DNA of 57,218 nucleotides, taken from assembly GCF_024699965.1 (NCBI RefSeq), contig NZ_JAJOMZ010000005.1, forward strand, positions 1 to 57,218, read 5' to 3'. A program made the position numbers and the translations under genes. Positions within the stretch are counted from its first letter, which is position 1, and each line of letters opens with the position of its first letter. Below the pieces are notes generated by a model. That model saw only the letters and a list, made by a program, of their open reading frames with translations, ran no database searches and was not told the origin of the DNA. Positions 31,373 through 41,369 of the stretch are shown here, piece by piece. The DNA comes from Flavobacterium sp. J372. GTDB taxonomy: Bacteria > Bacteroidota > Bacteroidia > Flavobacteriales > Flavobacteriaceae.

Positions 31373-32648
31373 TTATGCCAGGCTCATTGGTGCCTCAATA
31401 TCTTCGGGTATAAGAGTGCAAAGTTCGCTTTTAGAGAGGTTCCTGCCTGATGCCAGCCTGTTTGACTGAAGTTCCATTGCATTTTCAAACACATTTCGTG
31501 CAAAACGGGCATTACCAAATGATTGGTCACGCTCTGCATAAGCTGCCGCAAAAACGTCCTTAACTTTGTTTTCTGCATCAGATGTCAGTGTATAATCGGC
31601 TTTCGCACACTGACGTTTAAAAATTTCAACTAAGTCTTCAGGTTTGTAATCAGGGGAAATTTATATAGCGGTTTATCCTAGATTCAAATCCGGGATTTGT
31701 TTCAATAAATGTTTTCATCTCGCCAGTGTAGCCGGCAAGTATCACAACAAGTTTCTCGCGGTCATCCTCCATTCTTTTAATAATCGTTGCTACTGCTTCT
31801 TTACCGTAAGTTTCATTATGGCCAAGATTCAATGCATAAGCCTCATCAATAAAGAGAATACCGTCAAGAGCGGCATCAACCACATCATTCACTTTTACAG
31901 CGGTTTGCCCTTCATATTCCGCAATAAGCCCAGAACGGTCTGTTTCGGTAAGATGCCCGCCGTCTAATATTCCCAATTGCTTGTATATTCTTGAAATTAT
32001 TCTTGCTACAGTTGTTTTACCTGTTCCCGGATTACCTGTAAACACCATATGGTAAGATAACGTTGAAGACTGCAGGCCTGCTTTTTCCCTTTGTTTCTGA
32101 ACCTTTATGAAATTTACAAGTGTACTGATCTCTTCTTTCACGCCTTCAAGGCCTACAAGCTCATCCATCTCCTTCATAATGTCATCAAGGGTTTCTTTGG
32201 TTGATGCTGGTGAAACTTTAAGCGATTTTTGGTTTTTCTTTTTTATGTCGGTCCGGCTCACTAAATTTCCTTTTGAATCGATATAAATCTCACTATCACT
32301 ATCATCCTGATCTGAAAGACAATTTTTCTGATGAAGAAGACGGTGCACAGTCTGAGCAGTATGTCTCAGTTGACATGATTCCCAAATCTTCATCGCAGTC
32401 AATACAATGTTTCATATTGTATTTTTCATCAAACTTTTGCTGACTCATGAATAATAACCCAATACCCTGAAAAAAGCAAGAATTATAGGGATTATGAAAA
32501 TACAAGTGAACAGAAATTCTTTCCCAACTTTCTTGTTGCCGAGGTAAAATTGATGTATCCCAAAAATTCCGACGGTTAACGCCAGCAGCGAGGCTATATA
32601 TTTGTTACGCTTTGTTGCAGCGGGCTGAATTGATTTTGCTGGAGCCAT
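31373..32648 (-). CDS. TM2 domain - zinc ribbon - CbxX/SpoVK-type AAA+ ATPase
   Basis: Three parts in one chain of about 425 residues. Residues 1-70: a TM2 domain, from MAPAKSIQPAATKRNKYIAS through LTVGIFGIHQFYLGNKKVG to the typical end EGIGLLFMSQQKFDEKYN. Residues 75-95: a ribbon with CIDC and CSDC separated by 12 residues. Residues 140-425: an AAA+ domain with LVGLEGVKEEISTLVNFI, Walker A FTGNPGTGKTTVARI, Walker B GILFIDEAYAL and an arginine-finger region NPGFESRINRYI, ending EAPMSLA. Frameshifts: one missing G near 32,477 joins TM2 to the rest, another lies near 32,315, and one near 31,660. Naive calling gives three genes. Membrane-anchored chaperone-like ATPase is the inferred role. Promoter at 32,663. 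Confidence 0.78.
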
Positions 32649-32662
32649 ACGTTAAGTTTTTC

Positions 32663-32670
32663 CAAAAATA
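32663..32670 (-). promoter_or_regulatory. Flavobacterial -7 promoter element of the TM2-AAA+ gene
   Basis: The minus strand reads TATTTTTG, matching TAnnTTTG, 14 bases upstream of the TM2 start. No comparable motif precedes the AAA+ part, in keeping with one gene. Confidence 0.6.
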
Positions 32671-32716
32671 GGCATTTAGAAAAGAGTACCAAATTATTTT
32701 CTAAGTACTGCATAAA

Positions 32717-32743
32717 AAAATCCGCCCTCAATGAGAACGGATT
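32717..32743 (-). terminator. Probable rho-independent terminator after lpdA
   Basis: AAATCCG and CGGATTT form a seven-base stem with a long loop; A tracts on its left give a U run on the minus strand. Confidence 0.55.
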
Positions 32744-32769
32744 TAATTCTGAAATCTTAGATATTAAAT

Positions 32770-34155
32770 CTATATATGTATCACCTCGTCATAAGCAGCC
32801 GCAGCGGCTTCCATGATAGCTTCACTCATGGTAGGGTGAGGGTGAACCGACTTGATTATCTCATGTCCTGTAGTTTCAAGCTTGCGCGCCACAACAGCTT
32901 CGGCAATCATATCGGTTACGCCGGCGCCAATCATATGGCAGCCAAGCCACTCACCGTACTTGGCGTCAAAGATAACCTTTACGAAACCATCTGGTGTTCC
33001 TGCAGCTTTTGCCTTACCTGAAGCTGTGAATGGGAATTTACCAATCTTCAGCTCATAGCCTTTTTCTTTAGCTTGTTTCTCTGTAAGGCCGACAGAAGCG
33101 ATTTCTGGTGTTGCATAGGTACAGCCAGGTATGTTGCCATAATCAAGCGGCTCTACGTGCAGCCCGGCAATCTTCTCCACACAAAGAATACCTTCAGCAG
33201 AAGCTACGTGTGCAAGCGCCTGGCCCGGAACGATGTCGCCAATAGCGTAGTAACCCGGTATGTTTGTCTGGTAATATTTATTTACAAGAACTTTATCTTT
33301 ATCTGTCGCGATGCCAACTTCTTCAAGGCCTATGTTCTCGATGTTCGACTTAATGCCTACTGCAGAAAGCAATATATCAGCCTCAAGGATTTCTTCACCT
33401 TTTGCTGTCTTTACGGTAGCTTTCACGCCGTTGCCTGATGTATCAACCTTCTCAACAGATGCATTGGTCATAATGTTTATGCCCGATTTTTTAAGCGAAC
33501 GCTCAAATTGTTTTGAAATGTCTTCATCTTCAACCGGAACGATGTTTGGCATAAATTCAACAATAGTAACCTGCGTGCCCATTGAATTGTAGAAATGTGC
33601 AAACTCAACACCAATAGCTCCTGAACCAACAACTATCATTGATTTTGGCTGCTCAGGAAGCGTCATTGCCTGGCGGTAACCAATTACTTTTTTACCATCC
33701 TGCGGCAGGTTAGGCAATTCGCGTGAGCGTGCGCCTGTCGCAATGATGATATGGTCAGCTGAATATTCTTCTTTCTTGCCGTCTTTCTCAACGCTTACTT
33801 TTTTACCAGGCATCACTTTGCCAAAGCCTTCGATAACGTCGATCTTGTTTTTCTTCATAAGGAACTGTATACCCTTGCTCATGCCGTCAGCTACGCCGCG
33901 GCTGCGTTGTATCACGGCGCCAAAGTCTTTGTCAAATTCTTTAACGGTAAGTCCGTAATCACTTGCATGCTTCAGGTAATCAAAAACCTGTGCACTTTTA
34001 AGTAGCGCTTTGGTAGGGATACATCCCCAGTTAAGGCAGATTCCGCCAAGGCTTTCTTTCTCTATAACTGCTGTTTTAAAGCCTAACTGTGAAGCCCTAA
34101 TGGCTGTAACATATCCGCCGGGGCCGCTGCCTAAAACTATAATATCGTATTTCAT
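32770..34155 (-). CDS. lpdA: Dihydrolipoyl dehydrogenase (E3)
   Basis: An intact 461-residue flavoprotein that reoxidises lipoamide of 2-oxoacid dehydrogenase complexes and the glycine cleavage system. The FAD motif is IIVLGSGPGGYVTAIRASQL. The redox disulfide is GGICLNWGCIPTKALL. The NAD motif is MIVVGSGAIGVEFAHFYNS. The C-terminal His-Glu pair is in SVHPHPTMSEAIMEAA. All functional residues are present. It has no E1 or E2 neighbour here. The fused E1 at 12 kb is a plausible partner in the same cell. Confidence 0.97.
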   Translation of the reverse strand: MKYDIIVLGSGPGGYVTAIRASQLGFKTAVIEKESLGGICLNWGCIPTKALLKSAQVFDYLKHASDYGLTVKEFDKDFGAVIQRSRGVADGMSKGIQFLMKKNKIDVIEGFGKVMPGKKVSVEKDGKKEEYSADHIIIATGARSRELPNLPQDGKKVIGYRQAMTLPEQPKSMIVVGSGAIGVEFAHFYNSMGTQVTIVEFMPNIVPVEDEDISKQFERSLKKSGINIMTNASVEKVDTSGNGVKATVKTAKGEEILEADILLSAVGIKSNIENIGLEEVGIATDKDKVLVNKYYQTNIPGYYAIGDIVPGQALAHVASAEGILCVEKIAGLHVEPLDYGNIPGCTYATPEIASVGLTEKQAKEKGYELKIGKFPFTASGKAKAAGTPDGFVKVIFDAKYGEWLGCHMIGAGVTDMIAEAVVARKLETTGHEIIKSVHPHPTMSEAIMEAAAAAYDEVIHI

Positions 34156-34251
34156 GGTAATGTAATTTGCAGGTTTAATTTATGCGTACGAAAATAGGTA
34201 TTTATTTGATTATGGTAAAATGTTAAAAGTGAATTTGATAGTTTCACCTCA

Positions 34252-34927
34252 CTATTCCAGGATGTTCTTGTTTTTACCGTCAGCTTTATAAGAAATAACA
34301 GCTTTTTCTCCTACCGTACGCAATACAAGCCTTTCATCAGTTGTTTTATCACCTATTTTTATTTGTGTCAGATCATTTTTAGTTTCATGCCATAAAACTG
34401 CGCGCTGCCTTACCCTGTCATTAGTATTAGTATTCATAAGCAGGTACGCTATATCGTTTGAAGCATATAGATAAATTGCCTCGCCACCGTCCTTTCCGCC
34501 ATAATCAAGCCCCTAAGCCAATGCGGTCTTCATCATCTGCGAAACCAAAACCACCCCTTTCATCTCCTGTAGTGTCATTAATGATATAAGACCATCCTGC
34601 AGAATTTCGGTCCTCAAGTTTTCCGCCCATTTGTAATTTTCCGTCTTTTCCCATATAAAGTCGGTCAGTGCCTTTTTCGTCCAGAAACACAAGGCCTGCC
34701 ATTGTATCTTTCCTGTCGCGAAGCTTATGCGTTGGTATTGGGTTGCCCATCATTATAAAAGGCTTGCCATTTACGTCTTCTATGATTATTCCTTTCGTTC
34801 GTATAATATCATTTTTTTCAAATGTAAAGGATGCTAACATGGCAATAATTAATATTCCCGACAGGCTTAATAAAGCAAGGCGAAGTTGTCGAATCTGATT
34901 TTGCAGTGATTTGATCTGGTTGTCCAT
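34252..34927 (-). CDS. Membrane-anchored protein of unknown function
   Basis: About 225 residues after one shift near 34,505. It starts MDNQIKSLQNQIRQLRLALL, a short coiled coil, then LSGILIIAMLASFTF as a membrane anchor. The outer part repeats phrases such as GKPFIMMGNPIPTHKLRDR, GLVFLDEKGTDRLYMGKDGK and GGFGFADDEDRIGLG, a series of short strand-turn units. No family was recognised. It follows the ABC exporter on the same strand by 18 bases, so they may be cotranscribed. Confidence 0.72.
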
Positions 34928-34945
34928 GAATTATACTTTTGATGA

Positions 34946-36703
34946 TTATCCTTCACTTTCCACCGCAAATTGTGAATAATACAAATTCTTGTAATAGCCC
35001 TGCTCACGGTTGATAAGCTCATAATGGCGGCCTTCTTCAACAATCCGGCCTTTGTCCATTACGATTATCTTATCAGCGTTTACTACCGTTGCAAGCCTGT
35101 GGGCTATGACGATTGAAGTCCGCCCCTGGGTGATTTTCTCCGTGGCGTTGCGGATCAGTTCTTCGCTGTAGGTATCAACAGAAGATGTCGCCTCATCCAG
35201 AATCAATATACTCGGATTACTCACGTAAGCCCTAAGGAACGCTATAAGCTGCCTTTTGGCCTGACGACAGCATCACGCCGCGTTCTTTTACATTGTACTC
35301 ATAACCGCCCGGCAGGCTGTTAATGAAGTCATGTACACCAATAGCCCTCGCCGCGGCAACCACCTGTTCGCGGGTTATGTTGGGGTCATAAAGGGTGATA
35401 TTGTTGAGGATGGTATCGGCAAAAAGGAATACATCCTGTAACACAATGCCTATTTGCTTTCTAAGGCTGTCGAGGGTAAAATCGTCTATGTTGGTCCCCA
35501 TCGATAGTAATAGTTCCGCTGTTGATCTCGTAGAAACGGTTCAGCAGGTTAATGATGGTAGATTTACCCGCACCGGTTGAGCCTACGATGGCCACGGTTT
35601 GCCCGGCAGGTACAGCAAGGTTAATCCCTTTGATTACTTCCTCACCGTCAATATAGCTGAAGCGAATATCTTTAAACTCAAGGTTACCTTTAAAGTGGGT
35701 TGCCTCAATTGTCCCGTTTTTCTGTACCTGGCCTTCAGATTCCAACAATTCAAACACACGGTCAGATGCGATGATACCCATCTGCAATTCATTGAACTTA
35801 TCTGCAATCTGGCGCAGTGGGTTAAACAGCATCGGGATGAACATGGTATAGGCAAACAGGTCACCTGGTGTGGTAATGTTATCGCCGTTGATGATACTAA
35901 TACCCCCGTACCATATTACGAAACCAAGGGTTAGCGACGAGATGATATCAGCAATAGGGAAGAAGATAGAGTTGTAAAAGAATATTCTTCAGCCAGGCAT
36001 CATTATGCTTTTTATTTATCTGCTTGAATTTTTCGTACTCAATATCTTCACGGTTAAAAAGCTGCACAATCTTCATCCCTGTAACCCGCTCTTGCACAAA
36101 GGTATTTAGGTTGGCTACCTGTGTACGGACTTCCTCAAAAGCACCTTTCATTTTCTTCTGGAAGATGCGTGTGGCCTAAACCAATATCGGCATGGCCCCA
36201 AGCAACACGATGATGGTAAGCTTCCAGTTCATGTAGAGACATGACACCGAGGATAACCACCATTTTTAACAAATCGCTGATGATCATAAACAATCCCTGG
36301 CTGAAGATGCGTGCTATCGACTCCACTATCGAAAGCAGTACGCGTAACCAGCTTACCCACAGGCTCATTGTCATAAAACTTCATACGGAAAGCGCCGATG
36401 TGGCGAAACAGTTTTTCACGGATATCTTTCACGATATCCTGCCCGAGCCAATTCATTTAATATGTAAAATAGTATTGCGAAGCTACTTCAAGCAGAAGCA
36501 CCCCGGCCATGAGCATAATGTAAAATAACAGTCCTGTACTGTCTTTTTGTACAATATGGCTGTCAACTGTTTGCTTAAGTAAATAGGGACGTACCCAGCG
36601 AATATAGAGAGTGTGATGGCAAAACTATAACCCAGGCAAACCGCGAGCGGTAAGGGGCAACATAGTGCATTACTTTTTTAAATGATGATGTTTTGGCTTT
36701 CAT
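34946..36703 (-). CDS. ABC exporter, ATPase-permease half transporter (MsbA/LmrA type)
   Basis: About 585 residues, homodimer expected. It begins MKAKTSSFKKVMHYVAPYRS and passes through six membrane helices (36,000-36,650). The coupling region is FVQERVTGMKIVQLFNRED. The ATPase domain has VAIVGSTGAGKSTIINLLNR (Walker A), a damaged LSSGQKA-type signature at about 35,240, SNPSILILDEATSSVDTYSE (Walker B) and IVIAHRLATVVNADKIIVMD. At least six frameshifts. Substrate unknown; lipid or drug export is typical. The start lies eight bases after the truA stop, so they share a transcript. Confidence 0.9.
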
Positions 36704-36710
36704 TATTAAT

Positions 36711-37461
36711 CTAACGGCTTTTAATGTAAGGGTATTCAACTTTGGTAAGATATAACCCATATTCGAGAGGCTGGCGATGCGCCAGCATTGCTGCGGTCCT
36801 CGCTTTCGATGGTCTTTTTCTCAGGTCTTCAACAGATGTTTTCCCAGCCCGATGTTTACCAATGTCCCTACAATTGCTTGCGCACCATATTCCGCAGGAA
36901 ACGGTCGGCAGTTATTGTAAACACCAGCTTGCTGCCATTCTGTGCCCAGTACGCTTTTTTATTATCGCAAATGTACGTTTTTACATCGGTATGTGTTTTA
37001 GAAAAACACTGGAAATCACTATATTCAAAAGTATTTTAGCGGCTTCGTTCATGGCATCAACATCCAGCTTATGAAAGAAATACCAGCTGCCCTCGTGGTC
37101 AAAAGCATCTTTAAAAGTATGTATTTGTGGTACTCATATGTACGGCTCACAGCATCAAACCTTGCCCGGGCATCATCATGTAACGGGATAAACCGGTACA
37201 CGACGATATCCTTCGGCAAAAGAGTTCAGTTTTGCGTCAGCGAATCAGAGTCTATAACACTCACCATAATCAAAATATTGCAAACATCTGGCGGGCATGA
37301 ACACCTGTATCGGTACGGCCCGCCCCTGCTTCTTCAATCTGCGTCCGAAGTAGGGTAGATAGGGCTTTGTTCAGTGTTTCCTGTACCGACGGGCTATGAG
37401 GCTGGTATTGCCATCCGCAGTAATTTTTCCCGTTATAAGCAAATTCTATGAAGTATCTCAA
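36711..37461 (-). CDS. truA: tRNA pseudouridine synthase TruA
   Basis: This enzyme makes pseudouridine at positions 38-40 of tRNA. The start chosen is TTG at 37,461, giving [20 protein letters not shown] as the classic N-terminus; the longer frame from 37,494 contains the promoter element. The catalytic Asp is in [14 protein letters not shown]. Across shifts come [28 protein letters not shown] and [20 protein letters not shown]. It ends VEYPYIKSR. About 250 residues, normal. Four or more frameshifts. Confidence 0.9.
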
Positions 37462-37481
37462 GGCTGTGTTTGTTGCACTTG

Positions 37482-37489
37482 CAAAGATA
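37482..37489 (-). promoter_or_regulatory. Flavobacterial -7 promoter element of truA
   Basis: The minus strand reads TATCTTTG, matching TAnnTTTG, 20 bases before the proposed TTG start of truA. It would lie inside the coding region if the longer start were used, which argues for the shorter one. Confidence 0.55.
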
Positions 37490-37580
37490 CTCAATAAGTC
37501 GCAAAGTTAAAGTTGCAAAGCTTCAGAGAAATAAAGTTTCAGTTTTTAAAAAAAGTGGTGTAAATGACTTTGTAACTATG

Positions 37581-37588
37581 TAACTTTG
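37581..37588 (+). promoter_or_regulatory. Flavobacterial -7 promoter element
   Basis: TAACTTTG matches TAnnTTTG 21 bases before the phosphoesterase start. Confidence 0.6.
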
Positions 37589-37609
37589 CTTTACTCTTTA
37601 ACCAAGAAA

Positions 37610-38102
37610 ATGAAAAAATCCTTCTGCTTAGCGATACCCACAGTTACATGGATGGTACTATATTAAAATATGTAAAGCTGGCTGATGAGGTTTGGCATGC
37701 AGGTGATATCGGTGACCTGAAAGTTACCGATGCCATCAAAGAAGCCATTAAGGGCAGTTTACGGGACTATAGATAATGGTGAAGCAAGGCTTGAGTTCCC
37801 GTTGCATAACCGTTTTGATTGTGAAGGTCTTGATGTATGGATTACCCACATTGGCGGCTACCCGGGCAAGTACAGTCCCGCTATACGCAGCGAGATTACA
37901 GCAAACCCGCCGGGGCTGTTTATCTGCGGACACTCACATATACTCAAAGTGCAGTTTGAGCCAGAAGCTGAATCTGCTGCACATGAATCCCGGCGCGGCA
38001 GGCATATCAGGATTTCACCAGGTGCGTACTATGCTGCGATTTGAAGTAGAGAAAGGCAAAGTGCAAAACCTTGAAGTGATAGAGCTGGGGAAAAGGGGTT
38101 AA
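37610..38102 (+). CDS. YfcE/MJ0936-type metallophosphoesterase
   Basis: A small two-metal phosphodiesterase of about 164 residues. Motifs: ILLLSDTHSYMDG (first Asp and His), EVWHAGDIGDL (GD), PLRAVYGNIDNGEARLEFP (GNxD, reading ATAG as AAT-like damage), WITHIGGYPGKY (His) and FICGHSHILKVQ (GHSH). LLHMNPGAAG follows near the end. Frameshifts near 37,617, 37,755 and 37,965. All metal ligands are present. The substrate is unknown. Confidence 0.88.
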
Positions 38103-38108
38103 AATAAA

Positions 38109-38140
38109 AAAATCCCGGAACTGGCAGGTTCCGGATTCTT
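38109..38140. terminator. Bidirectional rho-independent terminator
   Basis: AATCCCGGAAC pairs with GGTTCCGGATT with one mismatch around a five-base loop, flanked by A and T tracts. It separates the convergent phosphoesterase and DUF4293 genes. Confidence 0.75.
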
Positions 38141-38169
38141 TACGCACTAATAAAACTAAGTTAATAGAG

Positions 38170-38593
38170 TTATCTAAGCCTGTCAACAGATTTTACGAGA
38201 TCTTCGTCCTTTTTACAGCCCTGTTAGGCAAGGCTGAGGAAAACGATAGAAATGATAGGAAGAAACATCCCAATACCCTTCTCTAGAAACCACCTTTTCA
38301 GGATCGGTCTCTCCGGATAAATTTAGTGACTGGTATATAAATAAGCCTAGTAAAATCAAGTTAAGCAATATGTTCAGCCGGTTCATTACAAACTGCTTTT
38401 GCCTCTTTTTATAAGTAAAGATGCTGATGATGCACAACGTGGTGCTCGAAGCTGAACAAAACTACAAACGCAAGGTTGAGCATAAAGTAGTACTCCATGC
38501 CGCTTTTGGTTACCCATAATGGAAATACAAAGGCAATACACCCGAGGCAATAAGTGCCGCAAACATGTTAACGCTCTGTATTCTTTGTATCAT
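38170..38593 (-). CDS. DUF4293 family membrane protein
   Basis: About 140 residues with four membrane helices. The start MIQRIQSVNMFAALIASGV is the family signature. Later come MEYYFMLNLAFVVLFS, LNILLNLILLGLFIYQSL and LSGETDPEKV, and the end AIKKDEDLVKSVDRLR. Three or four shifts break it. DUF4293 is found divergent from rho across Flavobacteriaceae, and the same arrangement is seen here. Role unknown. Minus-strand promoter at 38,612. Confidence 0.88.
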
Positions 38594-38611
38594 ACCTGCT
38601 GTTTTGCTGTA

Positions 38612-38619
38612 CAAAAATA
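38612..38619 (-). promoter_or_regulatory. Flavobacterial -7 promoter element of the DUF4293 gene
   Basis: The minus strand reads TATTTTTG, matching TAnnTTTG, 18 bases before the start codon. Confidence 0.55.
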
Positions 38620-38774
38620 TGTTTTTCTTTTATAATTGCTATTGGATAGTAAAATTAATTCGTAATATTGCCATACAAAATCATAAGTGCTTCATTCTGC
38701 GAAGCATTGCCTTTCAAAAAATTACTTCCCCACACATTTTGAAATTACCCTTTAATTTAACCATTTAATTATAC

Positions 38775-40593
38775 ATGTTCGAAATTTCTGAATTAATAAG
38801 GATGAAGCTGCCTGAACTTCAGGAAATTGCCAAGAAAGCCAATATCAGTAAGTACAGGGGTTTAAAAAAGAAGAACTGGTTTACCAGATACTTGACCACC
38901 AGGCTGCAAACCCTGATAAGGTTGTACCGCTAAAAGAAAAAGCAGGGGAAAAGTTGTTGCCGATAAGCCCTAAGCGTGCAAGGATAAGTAAAGATGCTCC
39001 TGCGACTGAAGTGATTGCTCCTGAAGCGCCTGCAGAAATTAAAAATACAGAGCGTACGCCAAAAGGAAAGGATTATCATCAAAAAACCGGCTGAGGCTGA
39101 AAATGTTGTTCCTGTAGCTGAACAAGCGCAAAACGAAGAGCCGCACGAAAACAAAGTACTGCCTGAGAGCAAAAAAAATCGTGACAACAGGCAAGAGCAA
39201 AAAGCTGATAATAACGATAACAGGCCAGAGAGAAACGTGTACTGACGGAAGAGGAAAGGCAGGCTATGATTGAGCGTGCTAATGCCAACAACCCCTAACC
39301 ACCCGGCGGAAGTACCATAATCATCGTGATATATTTAAATAATGAAGGGCGAGCCAAACCCAGGCAAAAGACAGCCAGTCTGGTAGGGAAAATCAGCCGG
39401 CAACGTGAAAACCCAGGCCGCCGCAGCGCAACGCTGAAAATCAACCTGAACTACAATTTAGTGCGAGCCAGACTATGAGTTTGACGGTATAATAGGAAGC
39501 GAAGGCGTACAGGAAATGATGCCAGACGAGTTTCATGGCTTCCCTGCGCTCAAGTGATTACAACTTAACTTGCTTTCTCCTGATGATAGTTGTCTGTCAA
39601 CTTCACTGATACGCCTTTGCGGACTTACCAAACCGGTGATACTGTAAAAGGTGTGGTAGCCCTCCAAAAGAAGGAGAGAAATATTTTCCGCTTGTCAGAG
39701 GGTGCTTAATAATAAATAGCCATGACCCGCAGGTAGTTGCGCGAGCTAGGCTGCAGGTTTGAACACCTTACGCCGCTCCCTGAAGAGAAATTAACCTTGC
39801 AGGCAGGCAGAGCTCTGTATCCACACGTATCATTGACTTGTTTTCGCCTATAGGTAAGGGCCAGCGCGGTATGATTGTGGCCCAGCCTAAAACTGGTAAA
39901 GGACAAATGCCACCTCTTAAAGAAAGATATAGCCAATTCCAATAGCTGCCGACCATCCTGCAGTGTATCTTTATCGTTTGACTAATTGATGAACGGCCGG
40001 AAGAGGTTACCGATATGCAGCGCAGCGTTAGGGGAGAGGTTATTGCGCACCAACTTTTGATGAGCCTGCCGACCGACGTGTATGCTTGCCAACATCGTTC
40101 TTGAAAAAGCCACGCGCCCTGTAGAATGCGGGCATGATGTCGTGATACCTGTGACCTCGATAACCGTCGCCGCGCACATGCATACAACACAGTTCAGCCG
40201 GCATCGGGTAAGGTATTGAGCGGTGGTGTTGTTTCCAATGCGCTACAAAAACCTAAGCGTTTCTTTGGTGCGGCCTCGTAATATCGAGGAACGGTGGCTC
40301 GCTTAGTATCATTGCTACTTCGCCTTCCGTTACCGGCTCTAAGATGGATGAGGTTATCTTTGGTGAATTTAAAGGTACCGGCAACATGGAGCTTCAGCTT
40401 GACAGGAAGATTGCCAACAGCGTATTTTCCTCGCTATTGACCCGGCATCATCAAGCACCAGGAGGGATGACCTTCTTCCTTGATGAAAAGACAATACAGC
40501 GTATGTGGATCATGAGGGAAATACCTTGCTGATATGAACCCAGTTGAAGCCATGGACTTCATTAACGACCGCTTTAAAAGAGACGAGGAATAA
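38775..40593 (+). CDS. rho: Transcription termination factor Rho
   Basis: An ATP-driven RNA translocase that ends transcription. The N-terminal Rho domain starts [21 protein letters not shown] long polar insertion rich in Lys, Glu, Asn and Arg (38,930-39,440) is usual in Bacteroidetes. The RNA-binding domain then reads [20 protein letters not shown]. The ATPase core shows [18 protein letters not shown] (Walker A), [14 protein letters not shown] (Walker B region), GNVGGSLS-like traces and [20 protein letters not shown]. It ends [14 protein letters not shown]. About 606 residues. More than 15 frameshifts, yet every motif is present, so read error is the cause. Confidence 0.93.
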
Positions 40594-40667
40594 TTAGGAG
40601 TTCCCTATATCGATGAATGATTCAGAGAAGCCGCCCAGCTACTGAGGTTTTAAGCTCGCTTAGCAAT

Positions 40668-40698
40668 AAAAAATCCTCTGCACCAGCATGGATTTTTA
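40668..40698 (+). terminator. Probable rho-independent terminator after rho
   Basis: AAAAATCC pairs with GGATTTTT around a 14-base loop, 75 bases after the rho stop. Confidence 0.55.
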
Positions 40699-40754
40699 GC
40701 GACTTTAGCTTTCGAGTGTTATATTTTATCAATTTATGGTGTTAAAAGTAATTT

Positions 40755-41334
40755 ATGGAGCTGGTAGAAGTTTCTAAAAAGCCAGACGATAGCAGGATAC
40801 AGCTAACGCCGAAAGAAAAGATTATACTCTTTGCTGAGATTTGTTCGTTTTTAACGCTATTGATTTTTTTGGCGTTTTTACACCCCTTTTAGAGTGTGGT
40901 TTGAAAGAACTGAAGAAGCCGAAGATTCAAACGTAAACACAGATTATACCGAAGCAATGAGTGGCTATAGGAGTTGCGATCTTGAGTGATGCCTGTTGAG
41001 TGAAGGTATCATTTCCAAGATATTTTCTTAGATACGACAGAATTAATCCGAAATTGATTAGCTTAAAGAGCTGAGATGCTGTCTTTCCATGGCTTGTTTA
41101 TTTCTCAGCTATTACGTTTTGTTTCGTCCCCTTATTTGTTTTTCTTTCGTCAAATTCATGGTTGCTATTGCCGGCATTGAAGTGTCCCTCGGGTTATTAC
41201 CGGTTTGTGCATCGCTTTTAGAAGTCCGACTTCCAATTTTACTACAGGAATATTATTTATATATTGCCTGGAATTTCTCATTTTTTTACATGGTAATTCC
41301 TTTTTTGGTTGAGTTAATACCTGGCGAGAATTAA
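40755..41334 (+). CDS. Membrane protein of unknown function (frameshifted)
   Basis: It starts MELVEVSKKPDDSRIQLTPK and enters a membrane helix, IILFAEICSFLTLLIFLAFL. A soluble part follows with Asp/Glu-rich text, then two more helices near 41,090-41,330, the last being YIAWNFSFFYMVIPFLVELI. Several shifts prevent a full reading. About 190 residues. No family was recognised. It is the last plus-strand gene before the degraded minus-strand block. Confidence 0.45.
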
Positions 41335-41369
41335 GATTGATACGTAGTTGCTGGCACAATAAAGGAGAC

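Noticed and set aside
32445..32648. A separate 67-residue TM2 protein
   Set aside because: It stops just where one missing base would continue the conserved TM2 ending into the AAA+ protein. It is treated as the N-terminus of the fusion.
38930..39440. A separate Lys/Glu-rich gene inside rho
   Set aside because: This is the polar N-terminal insertion usual in Rho of Bacteroidetes, linked on both sides to Rho domains.
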